Shown here: positions 10,311 through 23,691 of the stretch, in pieces | How the letters are laid out: each line of letters starts with the position of its first letter | Numbering within the stretch: the stretch's first letter is position 1 | Origin: Ipomoea triloba | Taxonomy: Eukaryota > Streptophyta > Magnoliopsida > Solanales > Convolvulaceae | DNA: 64,000 nt | Reading direction: 5' to 3' | Assembly: GCF_003576645.1 (NCBI RefSeq) | Contig: NC_044919.1 | Span: 26,970,327 to 27,034,326 of the forward strand | Translations under genes and position numbers: made by a program | The notes under the pieces: model-generated | Told to the model about the DNA's origin: nothing | What the model saw: only the letters and a program-made list of their open reading frames with translations | The model's database searches: none

Positions 10311-11560
10311 TAATTATTTTAATTAAAATTATTTAAAAAGTTTATTTTAAAATTAGTAACCACCATGTCATCACAATTGTAGGTAAACAGGTCAATTTGG
10401 ATTTTTTTTTTGAAAACATGTCAATTTGTACTTAATTGCATGAGTTTATATAGTTTAGGAATCCAATTGCATTCTTTTTGAGTTCGATGGCCTAATTGCA
10501 GTTTTGTGTGTAGTTCAGTGGTTTATTTGACCATTATTCCGAGAAAAATGATATTAATAATTGATTTAAAATATAAAAAGATCGTAATCTATATTCTATA
10601 CTATATATAAAAGTAAAATCCTCCTATTTCATTCCCCGCCTAAACTTTTGTAGTCAATTAATGAAATATTTTGTTTGTCAAATAATTAATAAAGCTTATT
10701 TGTTAAGAAAATGTAAAATAGAAATTAACTAATATCTATAAATTGATAATATGTATACCCACGTATCAACACTATTAATAAAAGTAAAATCATTTATCGG
10801 GAAAAGAAAAGGATATTACTAATTGACTGAAAATTATTTAAAAACTTTAATAGTTAATTATACTTTCCTTTTGAAAACTCTAAGTTATTTAAACTTTAAA
10901 AAAATTAATTGAACATGGGTTGTTAGATTTTTATAATAATCAAAATTAATTCATTCAAATATGGAGGAGGAAGATAAAACTAAATGCAATATGGGAAAAA
11001 TGAATATACTTAAAGTATAAAAGTATAATTACACATATATTAGTGTAATTGACTAATAATAATTGCTTAATAATTATTATGATAATTAAGTTAAGCATTG
11101 GTCGCTGAATTTATTTTTATAATAATTACAATTAATTTATTTCTCATTTTCTCATATTTATTTTAGTAATAATATAATTATATAAGTCATATTACTTATA
11201 TCTTTTTAAGATAATTTTAGACAAACAAGTCATATATTATTCAATTAATTGAGTAATATTTTTGTACTAATCTTATAATCAAATAAATGTACACATTCAA
11301 TATTAGAATTTTTTATAATTTCATCTTTATTTTTATTATCTCAATATACAATAAAAAAAATTTATCCACGCCCGGGTAATTGGACAATTATTTGTTCTAA
11401 TTCAAAGGAAAACATCATAAAACATAATCGATCCAATCAATTTCATCAATTGCGCTATTTAATATTCGATGTTATAATATATATAATTGTATATTGATCC
11501 AAATATTATTTAAATATTATAACAAATCCATTCCGTGCAACGCACGGGCGAAAATACTAG
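9637..11560 (+). mobile_element. Nested Helitrons sharing one 3' end
   Basis: Two Helitron-type 5' termini are present: TCTATACTATATATAAAA at 9637, and TCTATATTC followed by TATACTATATATAAAAG at 10588. Only one 3' terminus follows: hairpin CCGTGC-AAC-GCACGG (11533-11547), then GGCGAAAATACTAG ending at 11560 before T. The inner element is probably 10588-11560 (about 970 bp), inserted in or fused to an older one. No Rep/helicase reading was found. The segment 10430-10545 belongs to the dispersed repeat also seen near 985-1095. Confidence 0.6.
10274..10311. repeat. (ATT)n microsatellite
   Basis: About twelve ATT trinucleotides following a T-rich run. Confidence 0.85.
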
Positions 11561-11655
11561 TTTAACATAATAATACCTCTTTAACCACAACAAATTGATT
11601 TTTGTTGTAATGGATTTTGTTGTCCATTGGCCTTTAGCTCCCAGGTTGTATAATA

Positions 11656-11854
11656 TGTAAAAACTACTATAACAGAACTACTATAACAGGAGAATGAAGA
11701 CAAGAAGAAAGGAAAGTATTCTTGTTCATCATTGTTGTATATTTACAAGAGCGAAACCATATATATAATATATAAGTAATAATAACACTACTAATTACAA
11801 TGACCGTTACAACGGTTACATAATAATGGCCACATGAATATATCATTTATAACA
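11656..11854 (-). mobile_element. 3' LTR of a leftward LTR retrotransposon
   Basis: On the minus strand this ~199-bp segment begins TGTTATAAATGATATATTC and ends TAGTTTTTACA (TG...CA). It is preceded on that strand by GTCCAAGGGGGAG, a polypurine tract exactly where plus-strand priming is expected. That makes it the downstream LTR of an element whose body lies to the right. No second LTR was found before 14390. Confidence 0.6.
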
Positions 11855-14395
11855 CTCCCCCTTGGACATTATTTGTTCACGATCTTGCCTGGTTAAAAAC
11901 TTGCTAGGAAAACCCTGTGGGAAAAACCTAGATAATAAAAGAGTACAAGTTACATGAATGGTGTACTCGAATATTTTCATGTCTCGTTAAAAACTTCACT
12001 AGGAAAATCACGTGGGAAAAACCTAGTTGAAGAAAAGAGTACATGATATTTATAAACTCATATCCTGGTTGCCTCATTAAAACCTTACACTAAAAAAACC
12101 CAGTGGGAAAAACTTAGTTAAGGGAAAAGAATACAACCATAACTTGCTGCGTTTAATCTTTAGAATTTACAATGGTTGGTGGTCTTTTGGACCAATAATT
12201 GTTGCTCCCCCTGAAGACAAAACTCTCCTGATTGTCTCATTAAAAACCTTACACTAAGAAAACCCATTGGGAAAAACTTAGTTAAGGGAAAAATAGTACA
12301 ATCATAAGCCTTCAAGGCATAATCATCAGGATTTCGGGGTTCGTATATTTAAGTATTTATTTGCAACTTTCTCCCCGTTTATTATATCATACTCATGCCT
12401 CGTTAAAAACCACACTATAAAAACCCAGTGGAAAAAATCTAGTGAGGAAAAGAGTACATAGTATATAGGTTGCAAAAGAGTACAGTTGTTGGTCCTTTTA
12501 GGACTCAATCTTCAGGATTGATTTAAGTAAATGTAGTCCGCATCTCCCCCTGAAGATAACAATCTTCAATTTCTACATTGTTTAAAGTAGAATAACTGTT
12601 TCAAAGAGATCATAGAGGAGATGATATGACAATCTTCAGGATTGTTACTATAAGTTAATATTTTATACAATGATTCTCGTGACTTTTCTAGGCTTAATGT
12701 GCATGGGTTGAATATAGCCAATATTATTTAATCATACCCACTTAAACCATGCTTTTATTATCATCCCATTAGGTAATGAAGGTAGAACATGCATAACCAA
12801 GTGATCTATGAGAAACACATTGGTTTATCGCATATCTTTACTAGACTAGAGGGTATCTACGGCATTAGAAACTATAGTTGATTTCATTGTAAGGACAATG
12901 CCAATCAAATTATGATCATAGAACTTCTGGTTCTTCCATAGTGTTTCAATAATAATGAAGAAATGGACTTCAGGTCCTAAAGTGTCCTCAATATCATTTT
13001 TGAGTCTAAACAGTTCCTTATCTTCTTCAAGAGATATAACCGTTAGTGTGATTAGTCAATATGAAATGCATTAAAGACATCTTTCTAAAAAAATAGACTG
13101 ATTGATGTATATAACTTTCAAGGGAATACTCGATCTGCAGATCGAGATAATACTTGGTTTTCCAAGTCCTTTAATTTCTAAAATTCGTTTTTGGAGCTAA
13201 TGCCATTAAGCTTTTTACGATTCAATAAGTGCTACAGTATATTTTGATTTTTACATTTTCCTACTTCATAGGAAATTACTCAGTTAACTGCTTTACTATT
13301 AAGTAAAGGCTTTGTATTTCAACAACAAACATGTTGTAATTATAAATCCATCAAGGATGAAATTTAGTAATACTATGCTTATTTACAATTCAATAAAGAA
13401 CACTTATGGTACATATTATCCCTTCTAAATGAGGGTAATAACTCTATTCGTAATCCTTTAACGAATTCATAATCACACATAATTCCTTCTTCAAAGGGAG
13501 AATTACTCAGTCAATTATGATTTGTGCTAAGGTCATATAAAGACCATACCGTCCAGTGACCTTATTGTCATATGGTCACGGCGTTTATTAGCTGCATATC
13601 TAAGTTTGTACTGCCAATTATCTTGTATAGCGGAACTTAGTGTCATCGTACATGGGAGATTTGATTAAAATTAATCAAGGGTTTCTACGTTAACCCATAT
13701 GCTACAAACACTCGCTATTATATCACCTTATTGTTTTCATTTCTCTTTCGTACAAACATCCATTTGTAACCAACAAGGTTATTATTCAATGGTGTATGTA
13801 TTATCAAGAGAATATGTTTTAGCGAGTCGAGCTCTGCCGAATTGCTCCTTTAAATATTAAATAATGAGGATGTTTCTAGCATCTCACATGGATCCAGTTT
13901 ATTTAAATGAGCAATTATATAGGCGTGTGTTGTCGACAGTTTTAAAATTTTGTCCCAGAATCATGACAATTTTTAATCAGATCGTTGACATTTCCCAATA
14001 TTTAGATCTGATTGTTCTGTATCCCTAGTATTATGTTTATTTGGTGCACCTTACTAGGGTTTTTTTCGTCTAGACAAATGTCTTCAGGACATAATTCTTT
14101 TTAAGACAAGAGTGACAATACTTATTTGTTAGATCTAGTGTTATGTTTCATATCTCTTAAACCGATAGATTTCCTACACTTCTGGTGTTAATCAGTGTAT
14201 ATGTACGTTATCGATATATATTTGGCAGATTATTTGCTAATATCGCAAATAGATTATCTACTAAACTTCTGGTTCAGTTTTACTAGTACATGGATTATAA
14301 TGAAGATCATTCCATTTTATGGGATTTCTCGGCATTTAAATTTGGGTATATCTCCCCTTAATGTGGTGAAACTGATCTTCAGTATGTAGTCAGCG
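11855..14395 (-). mobile_element. Decayed internal region of the leftward LTR element
   Basis: Next to the LTR come several degenerate direct repeats (about 11885-11945, 11990-12045, 12085-12130, 12235-12295, 12397-12450) sharing TTAAAAAC-CTTACACTA, AAACCCAGTGGGAAAAACTTAG and AAAAGAGTACA. CTCCCCCTGAAGA words recur at 12206 and 12544. From 12600 to 14390 the sequence is unstructured and has no open frame matching gag or pol, so the element is ancient or non-coding. The 5' LTR appears lost. Confidence 0.5.
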
Positions 14396-14398
14396 TAT

Positions 14399-15510
14399 CT
14401 ATTGATTCCTTATCATAGGCCACTTCATGTGAATACAATCAGCCATGTCTCTAGCCACTCTAAAGATAATCCTAGCAGATGATGATCTCCCTTCCCCATA
14501 CTTGCAATGTGTGTAATTGACCCAGAGTTCCCAGAGGATCACCATTGGGAGCCTGTCAGCCATGAATTTGAACATCCTATTCTTCCACCTCTGAGACCAC
14601 CAAGCATTACATATTTGCCTAACTCCTCTTAACTGCATTCTCACTCCCATTGATTTAGCATAATAGTCCCATACCTGCCCAGCAACTTCCCCTATACCAA
14701 ACACATGTTGCAAGCTATTAAAACCTGGATTTGAACAGCAATAACACCTTGATGCAATTTGAAAACCCCACTTTCTTAGCACATCATCAGTAGGGATTTT
14801 CCCTTTAAACACCCTCCATGCCATGAAGGACATCTTCCAGGGAACCCCCTTAGCCCATATCTTTTTATTCCAACTCCCAATCTCCTCTCCTTGTTCTCTC
14901 ATAAGAGTTTTTGCAGTTTTTAGATCAAAGTTTCCCCCTGAAGGCCTCCAAATTGCTTTATCAGCCATCCCAGGTCTCAACACAATCCCCTGCTGCAATC
15001 CCTGCATTCCTGCATCCAATTTATCCAATTCCCACCTCTCATTCACAAAAGATTCTTTCAACATATTCTTTGCTTACCCTTTCTCTCTTATGTTCAGCAG
15101 AGTTGCAATTGATCCTCTACATGTCCAATTATCCCACCATATATTCACATTTCCTTCTCCAACTTTCCATAAAATTTCTGGCTCCACTTTTTCCCTTATC
15201 TCTACCATTCTCCTCCAAATGTGTGAATCACTATATTGCCAACCCCTAACCACAGGGTGCGTGGGATCTCTTACAATACTTTGCCATCATGAACTTACTC
15301 CACATTGACTCTCCTTGCCAAAAATTCCACCACAACTTGGCCCCTGCTGCATTTACCATTTCTTGTAGACTAGTAAACCCAACCCCACCTTCCTCAACAG
15401 GCCTAGCCAGAGTCTCCCATGCACTCCAATGATATTTTTGCCTTCCATCTTCTCTCCCCCAAAAGAAATCAGCTAACAGCTTAGATAAAATGAGCAAGCA
15501 TCCATGGTTT
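14399..15510 (-). pseudogene. LINE reverse transcriptase C-terminal fragment
   Basis: Minus-strand translation reads, from right to left, a segment at 15497-15246 (...LLADFFWGREDGRQKYHW..., then ...GGVGFTSLQEMVNAAGAKLWW...) typical of the region behind the catalytic domain of plant L1-type LINEs. A zinc-binding zf-RVT region follows at 15064-14399 (...WKMSFMAWRVFKGKIPTDD..., C-x-C-C spacing in ...RCYCCSNPG...). The two parts are in different frames. The YADD-containing catalytic core is missing, so the copy is 5'-truncated and dead, as is usual for LINEs. Confidence 0.8.
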
Positions 15511-16054
15511 GTAGCTTACATGGACTTCTCTTTATTTTCATAATGTATACTTTTCAATTTTGCAATTCCAATGTTTCAATATTTTTTTCAGAATTTATAT
15601 TTTTTGACTAATTTTTTGTTTAGTATTTTTTCAATTTTTCAAATTTATAGAAATGTTTTTTTTGTTTGGTCTACGGTTTTTGTTTTTTTTTTAATTTATT
15701 TTTAATATGTAAATGCTTACATGGACAACATAAGGTTAAAAGAAATGCCACATCAGTTGGAAACATGCGCCATGTCAGCAGGAAGACAGGGAAACCTGCT
15801 AAAAGTTCTAGGTAAATTTTTTTTTTTTGTAGCTCGATATTTACGATATGAAAGTTCAAGGTGCGGCATGAATAATTGGATATAGTTCATGGTGCTAGAT
15901 GACACTTTAACCAATGATCAATTATGATCACAAATTTTACTATGGACCACGGTACACAATGCATGATAGTTCATGCATCAAAATGACGTCGTTTTGATTA
16001 ATGAAAAGAATTTTACAAAATGCTCTTGTTTGGACAGGAAAAATTGTCCAGACA

Positions 16055-16056
<2 letters not shown>
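15511..16056. other. Gene-free stretch with a GGTCCA-type element end
   Basis: T-rich low-complexity DNA up to about 15870. At 15935-16010 the text TATGGACCACGGTACACAATGC, then CATCAAAATGACGTCGTTTTG is an inverted relative of the right ends of the twin elements at 30040-30690 and 31025-31660. Confidence 0.5.

Positions 16057-16112
<56 letters not shown>
16057..16112. repeat. (TA)n microsatellite
   Basis: About 28 TA dinucleotides at the inner part of the inverted Helitron-like element, in the same position relative to its end as the TA run at 6977-7029. Confidence 0.9.
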
Positions 16113-16115
<3 letters not shown>

Positions 16116-17694
16116 CCAATATATCACCAATTAATATTAACAATATTACCATATTACCATAATAATATTATAGATGAATGAGATTGGTATGTTCTTAGCA
16201 ATTGACTAATTTTATGAATAAATATATATGGATAATTAATTAATAAATTAATAAATGAATAAAATAAAGGGTAAATCACCGATTTGATCCCTCAATTGTT
16301 ATCAAACTGTCAATGTTGCCCCTTAATTCCGTATTCATCAATTTGGTCCCTGAAAATAATTGTTTTTAGTCACATAACTCCCTCTGGCCATATTCCGGTG
16401 AGAACTCCGATTAAGCTGGGGTATTTTAGTCATTTCGTGTCTTCAGCCCTAGCTGGAACGCTGACTTCAAGACTCCTCTTCGACGGCGGCTCCATTAACC
16501 TCTCAATTGACTTCTTCTTCTTGACAAGAGTCTTCTCCGCCTTCTTGAGCTTCTATTTTGGAAAACTTGCGACATGATGTTTTTGGGGCGGCATTTCCTG
16601 TTTCCTGGTTTCAACTCGCGAATCGAAACATAGAACGAGGAAATCATGTTTTTCTTTATCGAACCCAATAGCTTCTCGGAATGACATGGATGTTCGGACT
16701 CTCCTGTGTTGGGCTTCCCCTGTAAGGCCAATCTAAGGCAAGAAATCGATGAAGTTCACAGATCTGCTCCGAAGAAGCGACCCCAGCGGCCGGTCTTTCG
16801 AGACCATCATGTCCAGTATGGATTCTAGGCCTATCAGTCTTGCTACTACTCCCGGAGTTATGGCATTATTGGCCTGATGATGATCAGAACTTACAGAGGA
16901 TTCTTGACGGCGGTGGAAGAAGGCCTTGGCGTCCGGGTCAGGGAGTTGATCAGAATGATGGGTTGGGAGACTCCTGCTGCATAGAATCCACTTTAGGATG
17001 CCGAAGAAGCACTTGCCGAAAGTTGCCCTCTTCGTATAACAAGCGTGAAAGCAAGAATTAAATCCCCAATCGCCTTCAAACTGTGGTGTTTATCCGACTT
17101 CTAGAGCTCTCCGATACAGATAAATTGAAAGATGGCCGACGCTTCGCCGTCAACGCAGCCGCAAGACGGCGGTACAAGCATAATAGATCTCGATGTCGAC
17201 GCTTTGGTTAACTGCACTTTCCGACTCAGTATGGATTTCATTCTTCAGGTTCTTCTCCGAAACCTAGCTATGTCGATTGACATCATTCAATTTGTAATTT
17301 TAGTAACCAATGATTGTTAGTTATTGATTAGTTCCTTTGTTCATAAATAAATTAGTTGATTTTGTTTTGGATGTGTTCTTTCCTTGCTTAGAAAGCGGTG
17401 GCCATCGGTGATACCTTCCAGTTCAGTGACCCCTGAGAGGGAGGAGGGCTAAAGACATGAAATGACTAAAATACCCCACCTTAATCGGAGGGAGTTATTT
17501 GACTAAAAACAATTATTTTCAGGGACCAAATTGATGAATACGGAATTACGGGGCAACATTGACAGTTTGATAACAATTGAGGGACCAAATCGGTGATTTA
17601 CCCTAAAATAAATGATTTTACTAAAATGCCACTAAGTTTGGGCGGGAAAATTTGGGAGGAGGATATTGTTTTTATATATAGTATAGATTTAACA
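16113..17694 (-). mobile_element. Inverted Helitron-like element split by a Pack-MULE
   Basis: Read on the minus strand, 17694 is the terminus TCTATACTATATATAAAA, followed by TCCTCCTCCCAAATTTTCCC, the same start as at 6601. The sequence left of the MULE (16113-16259) continues that match with TTATTATGGTAATATGG-type text. The MULE at 16269-17603 therefore interrupts it. The 3' hairpin end is not recognisable to the left. Confidence 0.5.
16269..17603. mobile_element. Pack-MULE with long terminal inverted repeats
   Basis: The ends are inverted repeats of about 185 bp (GGGTAAATCACCGATTTG... at 16269; its complement ends at 17603), running inwards through CCTCAATTGTTATCAAACTG and the GGGGTATTTTAGTCATTTCG region. 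Both sides carry the identical 9-bp target duplication TAAAATAAA (16260-16268 and 17604-17612), the Mutator-class signature. The 0.95-kb interior (16455-17440) is GC-richer than its surroundings and lacks transposase. It holds exon-like pieces: 16749-16877 (MKFTDLLRRSDPSGRSFET...) and 17132-17250 (MADASPSTQPQDGG...), which ends near a splice-donor-like GTTCTT. These look like captured host gene fragments; I cannot name the parents. Confidence 0.8.
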
Positions 17695-18286
17695 ATCACA
17701 ATGTACATAGTCATTAAATACTCCTTAATAGTTATTTCTGGACAAGTTTTAGAGAAAAGTTGAGTGGAGTCAGAAGAGAGGGTGAATTAAGAGAATGAGT
17801 GAGGTCTTTGCAGTAAAATGAGTTTTTTGCAATAAATATGGGCCCCACTTTATTATTAATCTGTTCTGGTTCTGCTCGTTGCGCAGACTTTGCGCGCTCG
17901 TGCACGCACTTGATGGGCGCATGAAACGGTGTTTTTTTTTTTTTAATTTCAGATTTTGTTTTTTTTCCGTCCCTCTAATTTTTTCTTTTTTAATTATACA
18001 GGCAAAAACTATTCAAAAATCTCACACTATTGGGATGGACTTAGATAACACTCTAACAAATCAGCCCCAAAATTCAGCCACTAAAATTCAGCCACGTGTA
18101 CACGAAAACAGAATAGGCCAAGAGCAGACCACGTTCCCCCTCGGATCTTCCTTTAAAACTCGACCTTTTGCTGCGCCTTCCACACCTCCTTTTCTGTTGT
18201 CGAACTCCCTCCCCTTCTACTATTCCTTCTAGAAAGACCCAAAAACAAAAAAAAAAAACAAAAAACAAAAACAAAAAAGGTAAGAA
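17695..18286 (+). promoter_or_regulatory. Cytochrome c upstream region
   Basis: Contains TGGGCC (17839-17844), the site II core common in promoters of plant nuclear genes for respiratory-chain proteins, and a G-box CACGTG at 18093-18098. A TTTAAAA stretch near 18151 may serve as a weak TATA. The leader just before the ATG is an A/C-rich run. Site II control of cytochrome c genes is established in Arabidopsis; its use here is inferred. Confidence 0.45.
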
Positions 18287-20220
<1,934 letters not shown>

Positions 20221-20268
20221 TGAATGATTTTGCCTAAGTTAAGTTGACCAGTTACCATTATTCTTTGT

Positions 20269-20274
20269 AATAAA
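20269..20274 (+). terminator. Polyadenylation signal of cytochrome c
   Basis: AATAAA, 49 bp after the stop codon and preceded by a T-rich stretch. Confidence 0.5.
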
Positions 20275-20590
20275 GAGACCTTTTTCTGGTATCCTGTGCT
20301 AATTTGTTCATAGAGCTCTTGTTTGGCCTCTTTGGATGAGAGGTTTTATACTTTTATTGCACTTGCCAAATGTTAAAAGTTTTTTTTTTTTTGGAAACGC
20401 CAAATGTTAAAAGTTAAAAACATACATTCAATTCAATTCCAAAATAACGATGTTTTATAAACATATGTGCGGTCTGATGTATTTTTGACGCGTTTATTTT
20501 TCGCCTGTCAGTGCCCTGCGAATTTTCTTCATTCCAGATTGAGCAGAACCTTGAACTAACACTTGTGCATTTATGACTAAGAAAAATGGT

Positions 20591-20940
20591 TAAATAAGCC
20601 TTTCAACTTTACATGAAAGTGCAATTAGTCTCTTAAAGAGCAATTAAACATTTCAACTTGGTATTTCGATTCATTGGAACCCCAAAATGGATCGTAGGTC
20701 ATTCATATTTTGAAACTTCGATGACTGTCGTCGGTCGTCAATTTTTCTTCAATTGTTATGGTCAATGTTAGTCAATGGCGTCTAGTGGCCGTCGATAGCC
20801 TATATATCAGTAACTTGTTGATTACCCGTAAATTGCATTTATTTGATCCATTTTACTAAGTTGGAGTGTCTAAATACACTTTTTAAAAGTTTAGATGGCT
20901 AATTGTACTTTCGTGTAAAGTTAGAAGGCCTATTTGAGAA
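20591..20940. mobile_element. MITE with ~45-bp terminal inverted repeats
   Basis: Left arm TAAATAAGCCTTTCAACTTT, then ACATGAAAGTGCAATTAG; right arm is its diverged complement (CTAATTGTACTTTCGTGTAA, then AGTTAGAAGGCCTATTT). Length about 350 bp, no coding capacity. The interior has GTCGTCGGTCGTC-like text. Confidence 0.6.
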
Positions 20941-21039
20941 ACTACGCTAATCAGATCATATTGCATGAGTGCCAAACACTTTGCGGCCGAGTCTATAAAT
21001 TTGTGATTTTATATAAAAGGCTACCTACAAACGTACCTA

Positions 21040-21255
21040 AAAATTTTGCATTAGTCAAAATATACACTTTAGTTCGTTACTTATAAGAGTTGCTTTTAAA
21101 TCAAAATATAAAAGTTACTTTTTTTTTTTTTCAAAAGTATTACACTTTCCCTTATAAGTAAATGACACTTTATTCATGATTAGTATTACATTTTTATCTT
21201 GACTCAACTTGTCTCATAGATTAAGACAATGATCAATGAAACGATTTCACATAAG
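21040..21255. mobile_element. Decayed MITE of the GAGACCGTCTCAC family
   Basis: Shares blocks ACTTATAAG, AAAAGTATTACACTTTCCC, CTTATAAGTAAATGACACTT and GACTCAACTTGTCTCATAG with the copies at 2058 and 41739, but the termini are worn away. Confidence 0.5.
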
Positions 21256-21736
21256 TTTTTGACAAACTCAAAGGACACATTTTGAAATATTTAGGAGTTG
21301 TTTGGTTCAAAAAATATTTTTAAATATTGCAACTATATAACATTTTTAAAAAGGAGAGTGTTGTGATCTCTAAAATACTCTATTAAAATCTTTCATGATA
21401 TGTCTATTATGTGATATTCCCTCCACCAAAAGTCCAGCATTTGGTGGACAAGAATCGGTATTCGATTCCCACATAATCTTTAAACATGCAAAATTCCTAT
21501 GTTTTTTTTTTTGAAAACGCAAAATTCCTATGTTTGGGATAAAGGAATTTTTTTTTTTTTTGAAAGGTGGTATAAAGGAATTAAAAGTTCATAAAATTCC
21601 AATTCCTTTATTCTATGGCATTACAAATCCCAACTCCCTATGGGACTTTTAATTCCATAATTGTTGGAGAAAAAGTTAAAAGTGATTAAACAAAAATATC
21701 ATTTCCTTGCTAAGTTAGAGTGATTGGACCAAAGGC
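21256..21736. other. AT-rich stretch with worn MITE-like sequence
   Basis: Contains TTAGGAGTTGTTTGGTTC and an inverted pair around 21590-21660 (AATTCCAATTCCTTTATTC ... TTTTAATTCCATAATTG). Nothing coding. Confidence 0.35.
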
Positions 21737-23330
21737 ATTGTAATCCTTATACTCAACTTATTTATTGGAAAACTTGGGAGAAACTTTGTTATCCTAAGAG
21801 ATGGGGGGTCTAGGTTTTAGGAACCTCAGGGATTTTAACTTGGCCATGTTGTCTAAGCAATCGTGGAGGTTGGTTAACAATCAAACTTCTTTGGTAGCAA
21901 GAATTTACAAAGCAAGATATTACCCGAACTCATCTTTCTTGGATGCCAAACTGGGCACAAATCCCTCTTTCATATGGAGTAGTCTGACTCACACTCAGGA
22001 AATAATCCGAAAGCATAGCAGGTGGAGAGTGGGCAGCGGAACTCAAATGGGACGAGGAAATAATCAGACAAATCTTTTCGCTAGGGTGAATTCTTTTCCT
22101 TATCCCCTTGTGGAAGATGCAAGAGTTGCAGACCTCATCCTGCCCGAGGATACCAAATGGGACGAGGAAATAATCAGACAAATCTTTTCGCCTAGAGATG
22201 CCAACCTTATCATGAGCATCCCCCTTGCAAAGCAACAAAGTCATGACAAAATTATATGGTCAGCAGACGATGATGGATGCTATACTGTGAAAAGTTGCTA
22301 CAAAGCGATTCGTGGTGACCTACAAGAAGCTGATGCTCATCCATGTGCAGCGGTGTGGCAATTAAAAATCCCGCCAAAGGTTAAAGTGTTTTTTTGGCAA
22401 GCTTGCACGAGCAGTTTATCCACGAAAGATCTCCTGCACAGGAAAAGAGTTGAATGTGATGTTGTGTGCCCTATGTGCAATTGTTCTGATGAATCAATTG
22501 CACATCTTCTTGTGGAATGCTTCTATGCTAAGACTTGTTGGAGACTTGCAGGATTACAGTTGTGCGATCTAAGGGATATTCCTTTTTCAGCATGGGTGAA
22601 TCAAAGTTATGCCAACCTTGATAAGGGCAGTTACTCTCTGTTTGTTCTTATTTGCTAGGAAATTTGGAAGGAAAGGAATGAGAAGATTTGGAACAATTCT
22701 TCCATCATCCAGGAGTATCAACTGGTTAGAAGATCAAAGTGTTTCCTAAAAGAGTGGAGAAATACAACAAAGCTACATATCGAACCCCAACAGGCCTGCT
22801 GTAATCAAACCCAAAGGTGGATAAAACCTCATTCAGGTATGCTGAAGCTTAATGTCGATGCGGCGATCAACAAACAGGAAGCAGCAATGGGTCTTGGCAG
22901 CGTCATCAGAGACGAGGAGGGTACTTTTATTGCAGCAAGAGGCGTCCAGTGGAGGGGCATTTTTACTCCAAGGGAAGCAGAAGCAGTGCTCGTTCGAGAA
23001 GCTTTAAGCTGGTTGAAATCTCAAAACATGGACAACGTGCAAATAGAGTCAGATTCCCTACAGGTTGTTCAGTCTCTACAGGCAAAGGGCGGAACTTCTT
23101 CTTTTCATTTGATCATTGAGGATATCAAACACCTCTTAAATGGCTTTTGTAATGTGTTTATTTCGTTTACCAAAAGATCAGCGAACCAGGTAGCCCATGA
23201 ATTAACTAGGCAATCCGTTCTTCGTCTGATTACTCGGAGTGGTTTCACAACCCTCCTCCTATCATCTGTAATGTGTTGATTTCTGATTTAAGTTAACGAA
23301 AGTTTCTCTTATTTTCAAAAAAAAAAAAAC
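21737..23330 (+). pseudogene. LINE 3' end: zf-RVT plus RNase H
   Basis: The readable frame 21801-23279 encodes the post-RT region (MGGLGFRNLRDFNLAMLSK...), a zinc-binding zf-RVT domain (...WQLKIPPKVKVFFWQACT..., C-x2-C in CPMCNC) and an RNase H domain at 22839-23279 (LKLNVDAAI..., ...RDEEGTF..., ...EAEAVLVREAL..., ...ESDSLQVV...). Breaks: the frame just upstream is one base out at the G-run near 21803; an in-frame TAG at 22656-22658 separates zf-RVT from RNase H; and an internal 37-bp duplication (see 22044-22193) disturbs the middle. The RT catalytic part is absent. An A-run at 23318-23329 is the probable poly(A) tail. Confidence 0.85.
22044..22193 (+). repeat. Direct 37-bp duplication inside LINE
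   Basis: AAATGGGACGAGGAAATAAT and the following bases up to TCTTTTCGC occur at about 22046-22082 and again at 22157-22193. The first copy is read in a different frame (QMGRGNNQTNLFA) from the second (KWDEEIIRQIFSP). The first replaces sequence normally found after the R-V-G-x-G motif. Confidence 0.75.
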
Positions 23331-23691
23331 TTATTCTCCAATTTTCATATTTACCAAACATTATAATTAAAATTGAAACTGATATTCCTAATAATACTAT
23401 TTCCTTCCCCCTCACTTTCCTAATTGCAACCCGTTAAGGTTTTATATTCCATAACTCATTTGATCAACAACTAAAATGTCAAACACTGCGAACTGTGCTC
23501 AGTCATCAAAAGTGGAAAAGCTTGCTAGAAAATTGAGCAACTTATGGCTTGGAAAACTTCGCTATTTACAAAGGTCTAAATATTCCAGATCTTCAAAACA
23601 TTACGAAATATCATCCTGAACACAAATGAGGGGTTAAGGAAACACCGCCATAATCCCGGTTGTAACTTATTCTGTTCATGATTTTCAGTCC
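23331..23691. other. Intergenic DNA and 3' UTR of the methylesterase gene
   Basis: AT-rich up to about 23460, then probable 3' UTR of the minus-strand gene ending at 23692. No other feature recognised. Confidence 0.5.

Noticed and set aside
11880..12460. Spaced direct repeats resembling a CRISPR-like array
   Set aside because: Repeats are diverged, unevenly spaced and sit next to a polypurine tract and LTR in a plant genome; they are retroelement 3' sequence.
14823..15308. Plus-strand frames of 112 and 161 codons
   Set aside because: Antisense shadows of the LINE fragment, which shows clear zf-RVT homology on the minus strand.
16840..17061. 73-codon plus-strand frame in the Pack-MULE
   Set aside because: No homology; it crosses what look like captured fragment boundaries.
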